DNA from: Thermoplasmata archaeon
GTDB taxonomy: Bacteria; Actinomycetota; Acidimicrobiia; Acidimicrobiales; Acidimicrobiaceae
Direction of reading: 5' to 3'
Assembly: GCA_021836665.1 (NCBI GenBank)
Contig: JAKBHQ010000313.1
Span: forward strand, 1-6,101
Length of the DNA stretch: 6,101 nt
In this document: piece after piece, positions 1 to 5,724 of the stretch
Layout: the number at the start of each line of letters is the position of its first letter
Numbering within the stretch: position 1 is the stretch's first letter
Notes under the pieces: model-generated
What the model was told of the DNA's origin: nothing
Seen by the model: the letters and a program-made list of their open reading frames with translations, nothing else
Databases searched by the model: none
Program-made: the position numbers and the translations under genes

Positions 1-1
1 A

Positions 2-418
2 CACTGTATTTTGGCAGAAGCTGATCTGTCTGGTGCGAATCTTGCAGCGGCAAACTTGACCAGAGCAGATCTCACCAGAGCAAATTTACACGGCGCAGAT
101 CTGTCCGGTGCCAACTGCATGGGCGCAAGACTTCAAGAGGCAGATCTGAGCGATGCTATACTGGCAGAGGCAGATTTCCCAATGGCATTTTTTCGCAAGG
201 CAATGGTGCTGCGGGCAAATCTTCATAAAGCAAATTTGTGCGGCGCATATCTTTATGAAGCCCAAATCGAAAACTGTGATCTGCGTGAAGCAGTTTATGA
301 TTCGACTACAATTCCGCCGAGTCGGGAATTTGATTGGGGAGTAGCGCAAAAAGTTTCTCAGAAGAAAGTGGCAACCAAGAAGCATCACCACCTAATTCAT
401 AATCAAGATAAGAAGTAG
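2..418 (+). CDS. Pentapeptide-repeat protein, 5' end outside window
   Basis: The frame is already open at the window edge and reads pentapeptide repeats at once, so the true start lies upstream; a TTG at 11 is only the first possible internal start. About 19 consecutive A(D/N)LXX units are visible (ADLSG, ANLAA, ANLTR, ADLTR, ANLHG and so on), with looser units near the end (AMVLR, AYLYE, AQIEN). This pattern folds as a right-handed quadrilateral beta-helix of about four repeats per turn, so roughly five turns are seen here. The tail, YDSTTIPPSREFDW followed by a Lys/His-rich end, is the usual type of C-terminal cap of such proteins. The cellular role cannot be read from the repeat; some family members mimic DNA and bind gyrase, but most are uncharacterised. 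No enzymatic domain is visible in this part. The gene ends 15 bp from the convergent neighbour. The family call is firm and the function unknown. Confidence 0.9.
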   Translation, partial: HCILAEADLSGANLAAANLTRADLTRANLHGADLSGANCMGARLQEADLSDAILAEADFPMAFFRKAMVLRANLHKANLCGAYLYEAQIENCDLREAVYDSTTIPPSREFDWGVAQKVSQKKVATKKHHHLIHNQDKK

Positions 419-433
419 CTAAATACTTATCAC

Positions 434-787
434 TTACTGCGATGGTAATTCATTGAGATACTCCTCAAATGCGTCCAAGGCTCTTGGACCCCAAACAGTG
501 CCGGGACCACCGTTCATCAGGATTGCAACGCCCATAGTCTCGGCAACTTCCTGAGCTGTAGCTCCTGCATTAGCGGCAGCTCTTGAATGAGAGACAATGC
601 AGCCATCACACTCTCGGGTTACAGCGATCGCTAATGCAATAAGCTCTTTGGTTTTAGAGGGCAAGGCACCACTTGCCATGGCCGACTTATGCAAGGTTGC
701 ATAGTTTTCATAAACTTCCGGTATCAACTTTCGCATGTTACGACCAGAGGTCGCACTTTGATGGGCAATTTCGTGGGCAGTAGGCAT
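434..787 (-). CDS. Carboxymuconolactone decarboxylase family (AhpD-like) protein
   Basis: This 117-residue protein has the size and layout of a single-domain CMD/AhpD-like protein. The segment GALPSKTKELIALAIAV (residues 40-56) is the typical helix before the active site. It is followed by ECDGCIVSH (59-67), which holds the CxxC pair Cys60/Cys63 and the nearby His67. AAANAGATAQEVAET (70-84) is the standard following helix. In AhpD-type proteins the two cysteines are redox-active and reduce peroxides or a disulfide partner. Because both are present, a thiol peroxidase or disulfide-reductase role is more likely than true carboxymuconolactone decarboxylation. No signal peptide or membrane segment is seen, so it is probably cytoplasmic. 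The ATG at 787 gives the normal family length, but no good Shine-Dalgarno sequence precedes it. It lies 43 bp downstream of the secreted-protein gene on the same strand, so co-transcription is possible. The physiological substrate is unknown. Confidence 0.93.
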   Translation of the reverse strand: MPTAHEIAHQSATSGRNMRKLIPEVYENYATLHKSAMASGALPSKTKELIALAIAVTRECDGCIVSHSRAAANAGATAQEVAETMGVAILMNGGPGTVWGPRALDAFEEYLNELPSQ

Positions 788-830
788 TTGTTAATTCTAA
801 ATCTAGCATGTGACGCGAGTATGAGCAGAC

Positions 831-2771
831 TCAATTTGAGGGTGCGGCTATAGCCACGATTGACGAATTGAGCAACGTTCCACCAGTCGATCCGTAGAAC
901 TGTGCATCTCCGTAGGAGAAGATCCCACCGTCGGATGCCACGAGCCAGTACCCCTTACCATCAGGTGTCGAGGCCATTCCCACGATCGGTTGGTTTAGTT
1001 GGATATTACCAGTCGATCCGTAGAACTGCGCATCTCCGTAGGAGAAGATCCCACCGTCGGATGCCACGAGCCAGTACCCTTTGCCATCAGGAGTCGAGGC
1101 CATTCCCACGATCGGTTGGTTTAGGGAAAGAGAACAAGATCCGAAAATATCGCAGGGAGAGCCGTAGAAACTAGGACCGTATGTATACACTGTTCCGTTT
1201 GAAGTCGTGATCCAGTAACCATCTGAAGGCCCAATTGCTATTCCCACTGCAGGTGATAGAAGTGTTCCAACGGGCGAACCTTTGACCATGGTGCCCGACA
1301 ATGACGGTCCTGAATCGGCATAGACGCTTCCATCCGAAGCGAGCATGAGATACCCGCCACCTTGTTGAGCCGTCATTCCAGTACTGGTGAGAGGGATGGC
1401 AGCAGCGGCCACGATTGGCGCGGATGTAGCTTCAAATTCGGACCCACAGTATGGCTCACCGAACGAGTAGGCGCTGCCGTCTGCACCAATGATAGAGTAC
1501 CCAGCTGTAAATGCACCACACGGGGCCGACTCCCAGATCCAGCTATTCCCGCTGGTCTCCGAAGTCAGCACTGTACCAAAGCCCACAGCGACGCACGAGG
1601 AAGCTGATCCGCAAGAAACAGATGCCAAAGTAGTAGTCCAACTAGGTAGCGGTACCTGTCGCCACGTAGATCCACCATCGGTTGTAACGATTGCGAACCC
1701 CGAAGGCGAGAACGCGATATTCGAGGCAGGTAAAGAGCCGACCGCCAAACAAGTTGTTGGTGAGGAGCAATCAATCTGTGTTGGACCCCCGATGCCCTGT
1801 CCATATGATCCCGGTGGTGGTGTCGCGCCGGGATATGTCTGATTCGTCCATGTGGTTCCACCGTCGGTGGTGGCGTAGATGGTGGGACCTGCGTTAGGTG
1901 TATAGGAAAAGCAAACCTGCAGAGTGGGGCAAGTAATTAGCTCCCCAAGGTTATGCGCTGTTTCGGTCCAGGAGTTTCCACCATCTGACGATTCAAGTAA
2001 AAGATCTGCGGAGCTGGACTGGCTATTAGTTGCCGTTGCCAGGCATAAATTTGGCGTGGGACACGATATTGCATAAATGTTGTCGGTTTTGGCTGGAGCT
2101 AATCGGTAACTCCACGACACTGATAAGGCGGTGGATCCGACTATGATTGAATTGGTTGCGAAAGTGGAGATCGAGGGGGTGCTGCCCGACGCTAAGCATG
2201 CAGAACTGCTAGGACAAGACAGGTTGGTCAGCACCATGCCCATGCCACCTGAAGGAAGGGCAGGAATTGACCAGCTAGATCCGGCATCTTGTGTTACCAA
2301 TACAAAAGAGCTGTATTCATTTGCATCGACTGCTTGGCCGAGAAGGACGCAGGTGGTGGCAGACGGGCAATCGATCGCCTCGAAAGCAAGCTGGTAATGG
2401 GGGAATATATAGGCCAATGCGCCAGCATCGGGAATACCCGAGAAAAACCAATGTGCTCCCGCATCGCTGGACGAGGCCAGCACAGGCTCGCTGTATCCGT
2501 CGGAGTCGTAGTTACCTATGGCCCAGCACGCTGAAATGTCAGGGCAGGCAACGTGAATGAATTGCACCTCGCCTGAATATGGGGTGGTATTCGAGATATG
2601 TGGTTTTGGAACTGAGAGCAAACTGGGGCTTCGCGCGGAGATATGTGGTTTTGGAACTGAGAGCAAACTGGGGCTTCGCGCGGACAAGGGATGTGCAGTC
2701 GCTGGTGCCGCAGGCACCGATAGGAGCAGCCCTAAATTCAGTGAAATGGCTCCAAAAAATCGTAACCCCAT
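831..2771 (-). CDS. Secreted modular protein: Asp-box beta-propeller plus GYWLVASDGG repeats
   Basis: This is a 646-residue exported protein. Residues 1-26 form a Sec-type signal peptide with a likely cut after ATA26. Residues 30-59 are an exact tandem duplication of a 15-residue Ser/Pro-rich unit. Residues about 69-416 carry seven modules, each with a C-x5-C pair (76/82, 135/141, 186/192, 237/243, 281/287, 335/341, 387/393). Most are followed by an Asp-box-like S/T-x-D-x-G-x-x-W (SSDAGAHW, TQDAGSSW, SSDGGNSW, TTDGGTTW, TTDGGSTW); modules 3 and 7 have degenerate boxes. Seven modules suggest a seven-bladed propeller like BNR/sialidase-fold or Ycf48-like proteins, but no sialidase catalytic residues were recognised. 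Residues about 420-640 hold five GYWLVASDGG-like modules, the last two nearly identical. No membrane anchor or LPXTG motif is visible at the C-terminus, so the protein is probably released or bound non-covalently. A surface-binding or adhesion role is a guess. The ATG at 2771 directly precedes the signal peptide. Confidence 0.85.
   Translation of the reverse strand: MGLRFFGAISLNLGLLLSVPAAPATAHPLSARSPSLLSVPKPHISARSPSLLSVPKPHISNTTPYSGEVQFIHVACPDISACWAIGNYDSDGYSEPVLASSSDAGAHWFFSGIPDAGALAYIFPHYQLAFEAIDCPSATTCVLLGQAVDANEYSSFVLVTQDAGSSWSIPALPSGGMGMVLTNLSCPSSSACLASGSTPSISTFATNSIIVGSTALSVSWSYRLAPAKTDNIYAISCPTPNLCLATATNSQSSSADLLLESSDGGNSWTETAHNLGELITCPTLQVCFSYTPNAGPTIYATTDGGTTWTNQTYPGATPPPGSYGQGIGGPTQIDCSSPTTCLAVGSLPASNIAFSPSGFAIVTTDGGSTWRQVPLPSWTTTLASVSCGSASSCVAVGFGTVLTSETSGNSWIWESAPCGAFTAGYSIIGADGSAYSFGEPYCGSEFEATSAPIVAAAAIPLTSTGMTAQQGGGYLMLASDGSVYADSGPSLSGTMVKGSPVGTLLSPAVGIAIGPSDGYWITTSNGTVYTYGPSFYGSPCDIFGSCSLSLNQPIVGMASTPDGKGYWLVASDGGIFSYGDAQFYGSTGNIQLNQPIVGMASTPDGKGYWLVASDGGIFSYGDAQFYGSTGGTLLNSSIVAIAAPSN
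883..998 (-). repeat. Near-identical 116-bp repeat, copy A (126-bp period)
   Basis: This copy encodes the last GYWLVASDGG module of the secreted protein (about residues 592-630). It matches 1009-1124 at 112 of 116 positions by hand comparison. The period is 126 bp, or 42 codons, so gain or loss of a unit keeps the reading frame. The few differences are mostly at third codon positions. Confidence 0.9.
1009..1124 (-). repeat. Near-identical 116-bp repeat, copy B (126-bp period)
   Basis: This copy encodes the fourth GYWLVASDGG module (about residues 550-588) and pairs with 883-998. The other three modules upstream in the protein (GYSIIGADGS, GYLMLASDGS, GYWITTSNGT) are much more diverged. This pair is therefore a recent duplication or has been homogenised by gene conversion. 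Confidence 0.9.
2593..2682 (-). repeat. Exact tandem duplication of a 45-bp unit (2 copies)
   Basis: The two copies, 2593-2637 and 2638-2682, are identical. They encode SARSPSLLSVPKPHI twice (residues 30-44 and 45-59), directly after the predicted signal-peptide cleavage site of the secreted protein. The 45-bp unit keeps the reading frame. Perfect identity points to a very recent event, for example slippage, or an assembly artefact. Confidence 0.95.
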
Positions 2772-2783
2772 ATAGTTTCTAAG

Positions 2784-2789
2784 CTTATA
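2784..2789 (-). promoter_or_regulatory. Candidate -10 box for the secreted-protein gene
   Basis: Read on the minus strand, this is TATAAG, five of six matches to TATAAT. Transcription would start about 5-7 bases before the ATG at 2771, giving a nearly leaderless message. That fits the absence of a Shine-Dalgarno sequence before this ATG and the frequent leaderless messages of actinobacteria. No good -35 box is visible 16-18 bases upstream, so this is weak. Confidence 0.25.
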
Positions 2790-3008
2790 CCTTGATCGCG
2801 CTCACCGAAATTCGCATGCTGAACCCCTGAGAGTTTTTGTCATTGGGGCTACTCTAGGTGGTTATTGTTTAAGCACTGCCTCCCGTGGATACAAGTTGCT
2901 CACAACGTGCTCTATATGCTCTCATTCGATAGGACTCTCCATCAATGGACCTTCCAGGGCTTCCTCATCACATTTGGCAGTTAGATCGGCGCTGTCCTTT
3001 CCTAGTTG

Positions 3009-3221
3009 TTAGGGGCTTTTGAAATAATGCTTCTTCCAAGGTACGAGATCAAACCTCGCGTGTCGATGAGCGCTAGGAGTTCCTCGCAACCGTTCAGGAC
3101 CCTCCTTTTTTCTTCGTAAGCGATATTCATATTCTTTTTGCTTAATGGAGATTCTTTCCACAGTGGTTCGGCCACTCACAGCATGTATGAAAATTGTTTC
3201 AAATAATTGCGCTACCAGCAC
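3009..3221 (-). pseudogene. Possible DDE (IS4-like) transposase C-terminal remnant
   Basis: This 70-codon frame opens with GTG and has no ribosome binding site. It contains SGRTTVERISIKQK, which fits the R-(3)-E-(6)-K part of the Y-(2)-R-(3)-E-(6)-K signature around the catalytic Glu of IS4-type DDE transposases; the Tyr position is Val here. It is followed by ERLRGTPSAHRHARFDLV, which resembles the 'LRVRG...AH' helix that commonly comes next in those enzymes. The frame stops at 3009-3011, and the same frame reads on for another 28 codons to a stop at 2922-2924, so an in-frame stop may have split a longer tail. No upstream catalytic domain or inverted repeats were found. The similarity is by eye only and could be chance; if real, it is a dead fragment. 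Confidence 0.3.
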
Positions 3222-3267
3222 GTTTGTAATAACTATGTTTGGAACCCACGACGGTAGGTGAAATAAA

Positions 3268-3286
3268 AGAGACTAACCTTACCTAA
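3268..3286 (-). promoter_or_regulatory. Weak IdeR/DtxR-like iron box candidate
   Basis: Read on the minus strand, the site is TTAGGTAAGGTTAGTCTCT. It fits 15 of 19 positions of the degenerate actinobacterial IdeR/DtxR consensus TTAGGTWAGSYTWACCTWA. The left half-site is perfect and the right half-site is poor. It lies about 50 bases before the GTG at 3335, upstream of what may be the 5' end of the gene cut by the insertion sequence. One good half-site in an A+T-rich region can occur by chance. Confidence 0.2.
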
Positions 3287-3334
3287 TATACATACTCGGC
3301 GAACGATATATAGGCTGGTAACGGACTAATTTAA

Positions 3335-3460
3335 GTGATCAAACGATCAAAAACCGTTCATCGTCAATCTCCACTTCAACCCTCAATACAACAACAATTC
3401 ACAACTAGTTTCCTTGCTTTTGAACAACCCTGGGTTCTTTGGAGACTCCTTACCTTTTGA
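3335..3460 (+). pseudogene. Short frame running into the IS left end; possible 5' stub of the interrupted gene
   Basis: A GTG-initiated frame reads 32 codons (MIKRSKTVHR..., ending FLAFEQP) up to the IS left end at 3430. It then adds nine IS-encoded codons and stops at 3458-3460. The frame is open and in the same direction as the truncated peptidase on the far side of the element, so it may be that gene's original N-terminus. Nothing in the residues proves this: there is no recognisable domain, no membrane segment and no Shine-Dalgarno sequence. It is listed because it is the only frame crossing the left junction that could explain the missing 5' end. Confidence 0.2.
3431..3447 (+). repeat. 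IS3 left terminal inverted repeat
   Basis: The sequence TGGGTTCTTTGGAGACT matches the reverse complement of 4735-4751 at 14 of 17 positions; the only differences are positions 7-9. A few more matches follow further inward. Confidence 0.88.
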
Positions 3461-3465
3461 AGGAG
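3459..3465 (+). promoter_or_regulatory. Ribosome binding site of orfA
   Basis: GAAGGAG lies nine bases before the ATG at 3475. It is the clearest Shine-Dalgarno sequence in the window and fixes the orfA start at 3475 rather than at the in-frame TTG at 3439, which falls close to the element's terminal repeat. Confidence 0.8.
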
Positions 3466-3474
3466 AATGGAATT

Positions 3475-3816
3475 ATGTCAATAGAAACAACAATAGTGAA
3501 ACCAAATGCGCGACGATACTCGTTGGCTGAGAAGGAACAAGCAATTCGCCTGGTACGTGAACTGCGCCGTGAACTCGGAACCGACAAGGGAGCTGCCAAA
3601 CGAGTGGCCGACCAGCTTGGCTTTGGTGTGGAGTCTGTGAAGGCTTGGGTCAAGCAGGCAGACATAGACTCCGGGATGAAAGTAGGTCTATCTTCAGAAG
3701 ATCTAAAGGAACTCAAGGACCTACGTCAGGAGAACAAGGAACTCAAGCGTGCCAATGAGATCCTTAGACGGGCTTCGGCTTTCTTTGCGGCGGAGCTCGA
3801 CCGCCCACACAAGTGA
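3475..3816 (+). CDS. IS3-family transposase OrfA (HTH, leucine zipper)
   Basis: This 113-residue protein is the DNA-binding subunit of the transposase. Residues 13-60 (RRYSLAEKEQAIRLV through VKAWVKQ) form the transposase_8-type helix-turn-helix that recognises the element's ends. Residues about 75-99 (LKELKDLRQENKELKRANEI) form a coiled coil with Leu83, Leu90 and Leu97 spaced by seven, the leucine zipper used for multimerisation. The C-terminus FFAAELDRP is characteristic of the family. The stop codon overlaps the orfB start by four bases (GTGA). Such proteins act alone as regulators or are fused to OrfB through -1 ribosomal frameshifting to give the full transposase. Length and motifs indicate an intact gene. 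Confidence 0.93.
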   Translation: MSIETTIVKPNARRYSLAEKEQAIRLVRELRRELGTDKGAAKRVADQLGFGVESVKAWVKQADIDSGMKVGLSSEDLKELKDLRQENKELKRANEILRRASAFFAAELDRPHK

Positions 3817-4736
3817 GCGTCACTTTTATAGATGCCAACAAAGCCGATCTCGGAGTCGAGCCCATCTGCAAAGAGCTGCAGGTGGCCCCGAGCACCTACT
3901 ATGCTGCCAAGAAGAGGGAACTAAATCCCTCGGCAAGATTTATTAGAGACGCCACAATGGCCCCTTTACTCATGGCTCTGTGGATTTCCAACCAGAAGGT
4001 CTATGGAGCCCACAAGCTATGGAAGGCAGCCCTGAGAGCTGGCCATGAAATAGGCCGTGACCAGGTGGCGAGAATCATGAAATCCCTGGGTATAAGAGGT
4101 GTGAGTCGCAAGTACAAAAAGGTTGTGACGACCAAGAAAGACCCTGAAGCAACACGAGCTTTAGATCTCGTCAAACGCAAATTCAGGGCCGATCATCCAA
4201 ACGGACTTTGGGTCACAGATCTCACCTACGTGCCAACCCGTGCAGGCACCGCCTACGTATGTTTTATAATCGATGCCTTTTCGCGCATGATCGTCGGTTG
4301 GCGGGTGGCATCGAATATGAAAACCGAGATGGTGCTGGAAGCTTTGGAGATGGCACGAACAAGGAGAGGGGCAAAGCGCTTAGAAGGCCTCATTACTCAT
4401 TCAGATGCAGGAAGCCAGTTCACGAGCATTCGGTTCACCGAGAGGCTCGATGAGATAGGAGCGAGGCCCTCTATTGGGACCGTGGCAGATTCCTACGATA
4501 ACGCACTTGCAGAAAGCGTAAATGGACTCTACAAGGCTGAATGCGTATATGGACCCGATTCCTCAGGATGGAGAGACGCCGACCATTTAGAACTTGCCAC
4601 TCTCTGTTGGGTGGAATGGTTCAACTCTGAGCGTCTTCACGGCTACCTGGGCGACATCCCACCCATCGAATTCGAAAAAGTGTACTATGCTCTTGAAGAG
4701 ACCGATCAACAACTGGTTGGAATACAAACAAAATAG
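3813..4736 (+). CDS. IS3-family transposase OrfB (DDE catalytic subunit)
   Basis: This 307-residue protein carries the integrase-like catalytic domain that cuts and joins the element's DNA ends. The N-terminal part (residues 1-100) includes the usual IS3 segment VEPICKELQVAPSTYY and the region VYGAHKLWKAALRAG. The catalytic triad is Asp136 (WVTDLTYV), Asp198 (THSDAGSQFTS) and Glu234 (NALAESVNGLYKAE), with 35 residues between Asp198 and Glu234, the canonical D35E spacing. The C-terminal signature WFNSERLHGYLGDIPPIEFE is also present. The GTG start at 3813 overlaps the orfA stop by four bases. The orfB frame is open upstream to 3768, so a -1 shift inside the 3768-3816 overlap could give an OrfAB fusion, although no classical A6G slippery run is seen. 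No internal stop or frameshift is visible, so it is probably functional. Confidence 0.95.
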   Translation: MSVTFIDANKADLGVEPICKELQVAPSTYYAAKKRELNPSARFIRDATMAPLLMALWISNQKVYGAHKLWKAALRAGHEIGRDQVARIMKSLGIRGVSRKYKKVVTTKKDPEATRALDLVKRKFRADHPNGLWVTDLTYVPTRAGTAYVCFIIDAFSRMIVGWRVASNMKTEMVLEALEMARTRRGAKRLEGLITHSDAGSQFTSIRFTERLDEIGARPSIGTVADSYDNALAESVNGLYKAECVYGPDSSGWRDADHLELATLCWVEWFNSERLHGYLGDIPPIEFEKVYYALEETDQQLVGIQTK

Positions 4737-4751
4737 TCTCCACTAAACCCA
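4735..4751 (-). repeat. IS3 right terminal inverted repeat
   Basis: Read on the minus strand this is TGGGTTTAGTGGAGACT, the partner of the left repeat at 3431-3447. The orfB stop codon (4734-4736) overlaps its inner end, a compact arrangement common in this family. Confidence 0.88.
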
Positions 4752-4776
4752 GTGTGAATCAAAACCTAGAAAAGGG

Positions 4777-5724
4777 GTGCTTGGATTAATTGCTACCGTA
4801 CTGTTTCTCTGGCCGCCAATTATTCTAACGGATTATATTATCATGCCACTTATTGCCGATGAAAGCCGTAAGCATGAGTATGAGGCAGACTTAGCTGCAA
4901 GCACAATTGGGCTGGGGAATTATCTCTCTGAAGCACTTAATCGCCTTGGTGTCTTTGAAATGGCTAGAAGCGGGTGGCAAGGAGCGCTATATTCAAAGCA
5001 CCCTCCAGTTGAGTATCGAATTGAGAGGGCAAAAGAGGCTAATGGTGATGCTGCCCAAAAACCAGTTTCGGATATCTCCCAACCAAATGAACTATTCAAA
5101 AGGATTGCCCCTGTCGTTGCAATACTTATCGTCGGAGCACTTGCGTCACCCATCAACTCACTTGGCTATGCAATTGTCAATAGAGTAAAAAGCTATGGTT
5201 CAACATTTCTAGTAACTCCAACTTCAGACACAAAAGAAGCTGCGATTTCAAAAACCGTCGCTTTTGAAACTTCTTTTGGAAATGTTGCATTCAATAGGAA
5301 CGGATACCTTAGCGTCATTGCAGCCTATATATTACCCACCGATAGAACCTACGTAGATAACCAAGTTGATGCGAGCTACGAACAAGCAGCAAACGCGATT
5401 CAAAGAAAAGGGGCGCAAATAAGCTCAACGAGCAAAGTAACAGGCGTAAAAATTCTGAACACAACAGGTTCGCCACCATCGAGTGTTTCGATGAGTGTGG
5501 TATTTGTCCTTAGGTACACGTTCAATAACAATGTAGCGACACCTGACACAACGATTATAGCGGGACTCAGCGGTTACGCAGTGACTAAAGAAACCCTTCA
5601 ATTTGAGTGGGCGAAGGGAAACTGGCAACTGGCTGGATGCGTGCCAGTCGGATATGTTTCAACTGGATCAGGTGCGCCCCAGGCAGGTGTTTATGACTTA
5701 CCATCTGGTTATCAAAGTCCATAA
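4777..5724 (+). CDS. M48-family membrane metallopeptidase, 5'-truncated by the IS (probable pseudogene)
   Basis: The frame is open from the IS edge (4752), and a GTG at 4777 is only the first possible start (315 residues). Residues 2-27 look like a membrane segment. SRKHEYEADLAAS (30-42) matches the HtpX/M48 motif that supplies the third zinc ligand, here Glu34, with the conserved Asp38. KHPPVEYRIERAKE (74-87) is the usual end of an M48 domain. The HEXXH helix, which should lie upstream, is absent, so the product cannot bind zinc normally and is presumably inactive. A second hydrophobic segment follows at about 110-134. It leads to a domain of about 175 residues, possibly extracytoplasmic, that I do not recognise; it is Ser/Thr-rich with predicted beta strands and ends VYDLPSGYQSP. 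M48 enzymes of this kind degrade or process membrane proteins. No Shine-Dalgarno sequence of note precedes 4777. Only the peptidase assignment is firm. Confidence 0.72.
   Translation: MLGLIATVLFLWPPIILTDYIIMPLIADESRKHEYEADLAASTIGLGNYLSEALNRLGVFEMARSGWQGALYSKHPPVEYRIERAKEANGDAAQKPVSDISQPNELFKRIAPVVAILIVGALASPINSLGYAIVNRVKSYGSTFLVTPTSDTKEAAISKTVAFETSFGNVAFNRNGYLSVIAAYILPTDRTYVDNQVDASYEQAANAIQRKGAQISSTSKVTGVKILNTTGSPPSSVSMSVVFVLRYTFNNNVATPDTTIIAGLSGYAVTKETLQFEWAKGNWQLAGCVPVGYVSTGSGAPQAGVYDLPSGYQSP

Larger units (their letters stand above)
2772..3430. other. Gene-poor region between secreted protein and IS3 element
   Basis: This stretch of about 660 bases has no intact gene that I can support. 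It holds the upstream region of the leftward secreted-protein gene, the possible transposase remnant at 3009-3221, an iron-box-like site at 3268-3286, and a short frame from 3335 that enters the insertion sequence. The part from about 3220 to 3400 looks richer in A+T than the flanking genes. No tRNA or other RNA gene was recognised. Confidence 0.6.
3431..4751 (+). mobile_element. Complete IS3-family insertion sequence, 1321 bp
   Basis: The element carries orfA (HTH plus leucine zipper) and orfB (DDE integrase-fold transposase) between imperfect inverted repeats that begin TGGGTT and end AACCCA, giving the TG...CA termini typical of the family. The length is in the normal IS3 range of about 1.2-1.5 kb. 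The right repeat overlaps the orfB stop codon. Both open frames look undamaged, so the element may be active. The flanks (CAACCC on the left, GTGTGA on the right) show no 3-5 bp direct repeat. This suggests a deletion or recombination next to the element after insertion. The subgroup is not assigned from sequence alone, although the orfA end FFAAELDRP is common in actinobacterial members. Confidence 0.92.

Noticed and set aside
86..391. Reverse-strand open frame across the pentapeptide-repeat gene
   Set aside because: The periodic repeat of the sense strand produces a periodic Cys/Ile-rich antisense translation. The sense frame shows the real family pattern.
413..428. AAGTA-loop-TACTT hairpin between the convergent genes as a shared terminator
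   Set aside because: The stem is only five A/T-rich pairs and there is no T-run on either strand, so it would be too weak.
883..1124. Repeats considered as a CRISPR array
   Set aside because: There are only two long copies in frame within a coding repeat. There are no short regularly spaced repeats with unique spacers and no cas genes.
1489..1842. Long forward-strand open frame inside the secreted-protein gene
   Set aside because: It is antisense to a well-supported protein with a signal peptide and regular repeats. It has no ribosome binding site or recognisable domain.
2823..2848. CCCC...GGGG inverted repeat with an internal T5 as a terminator
   Set aside because: The pairing is only four strong pairs, the T-run lies in the loop rather than after the stem, and it sits upstream of the leftward gene.
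3439..3474. Extended orfA start at the TTG at 3439
   Set aside because: It overlaps the terminal inverted repeat and has no Shine-Dalgarno sequence, whereas the ATG at 3475 has a strong one at the right distance.
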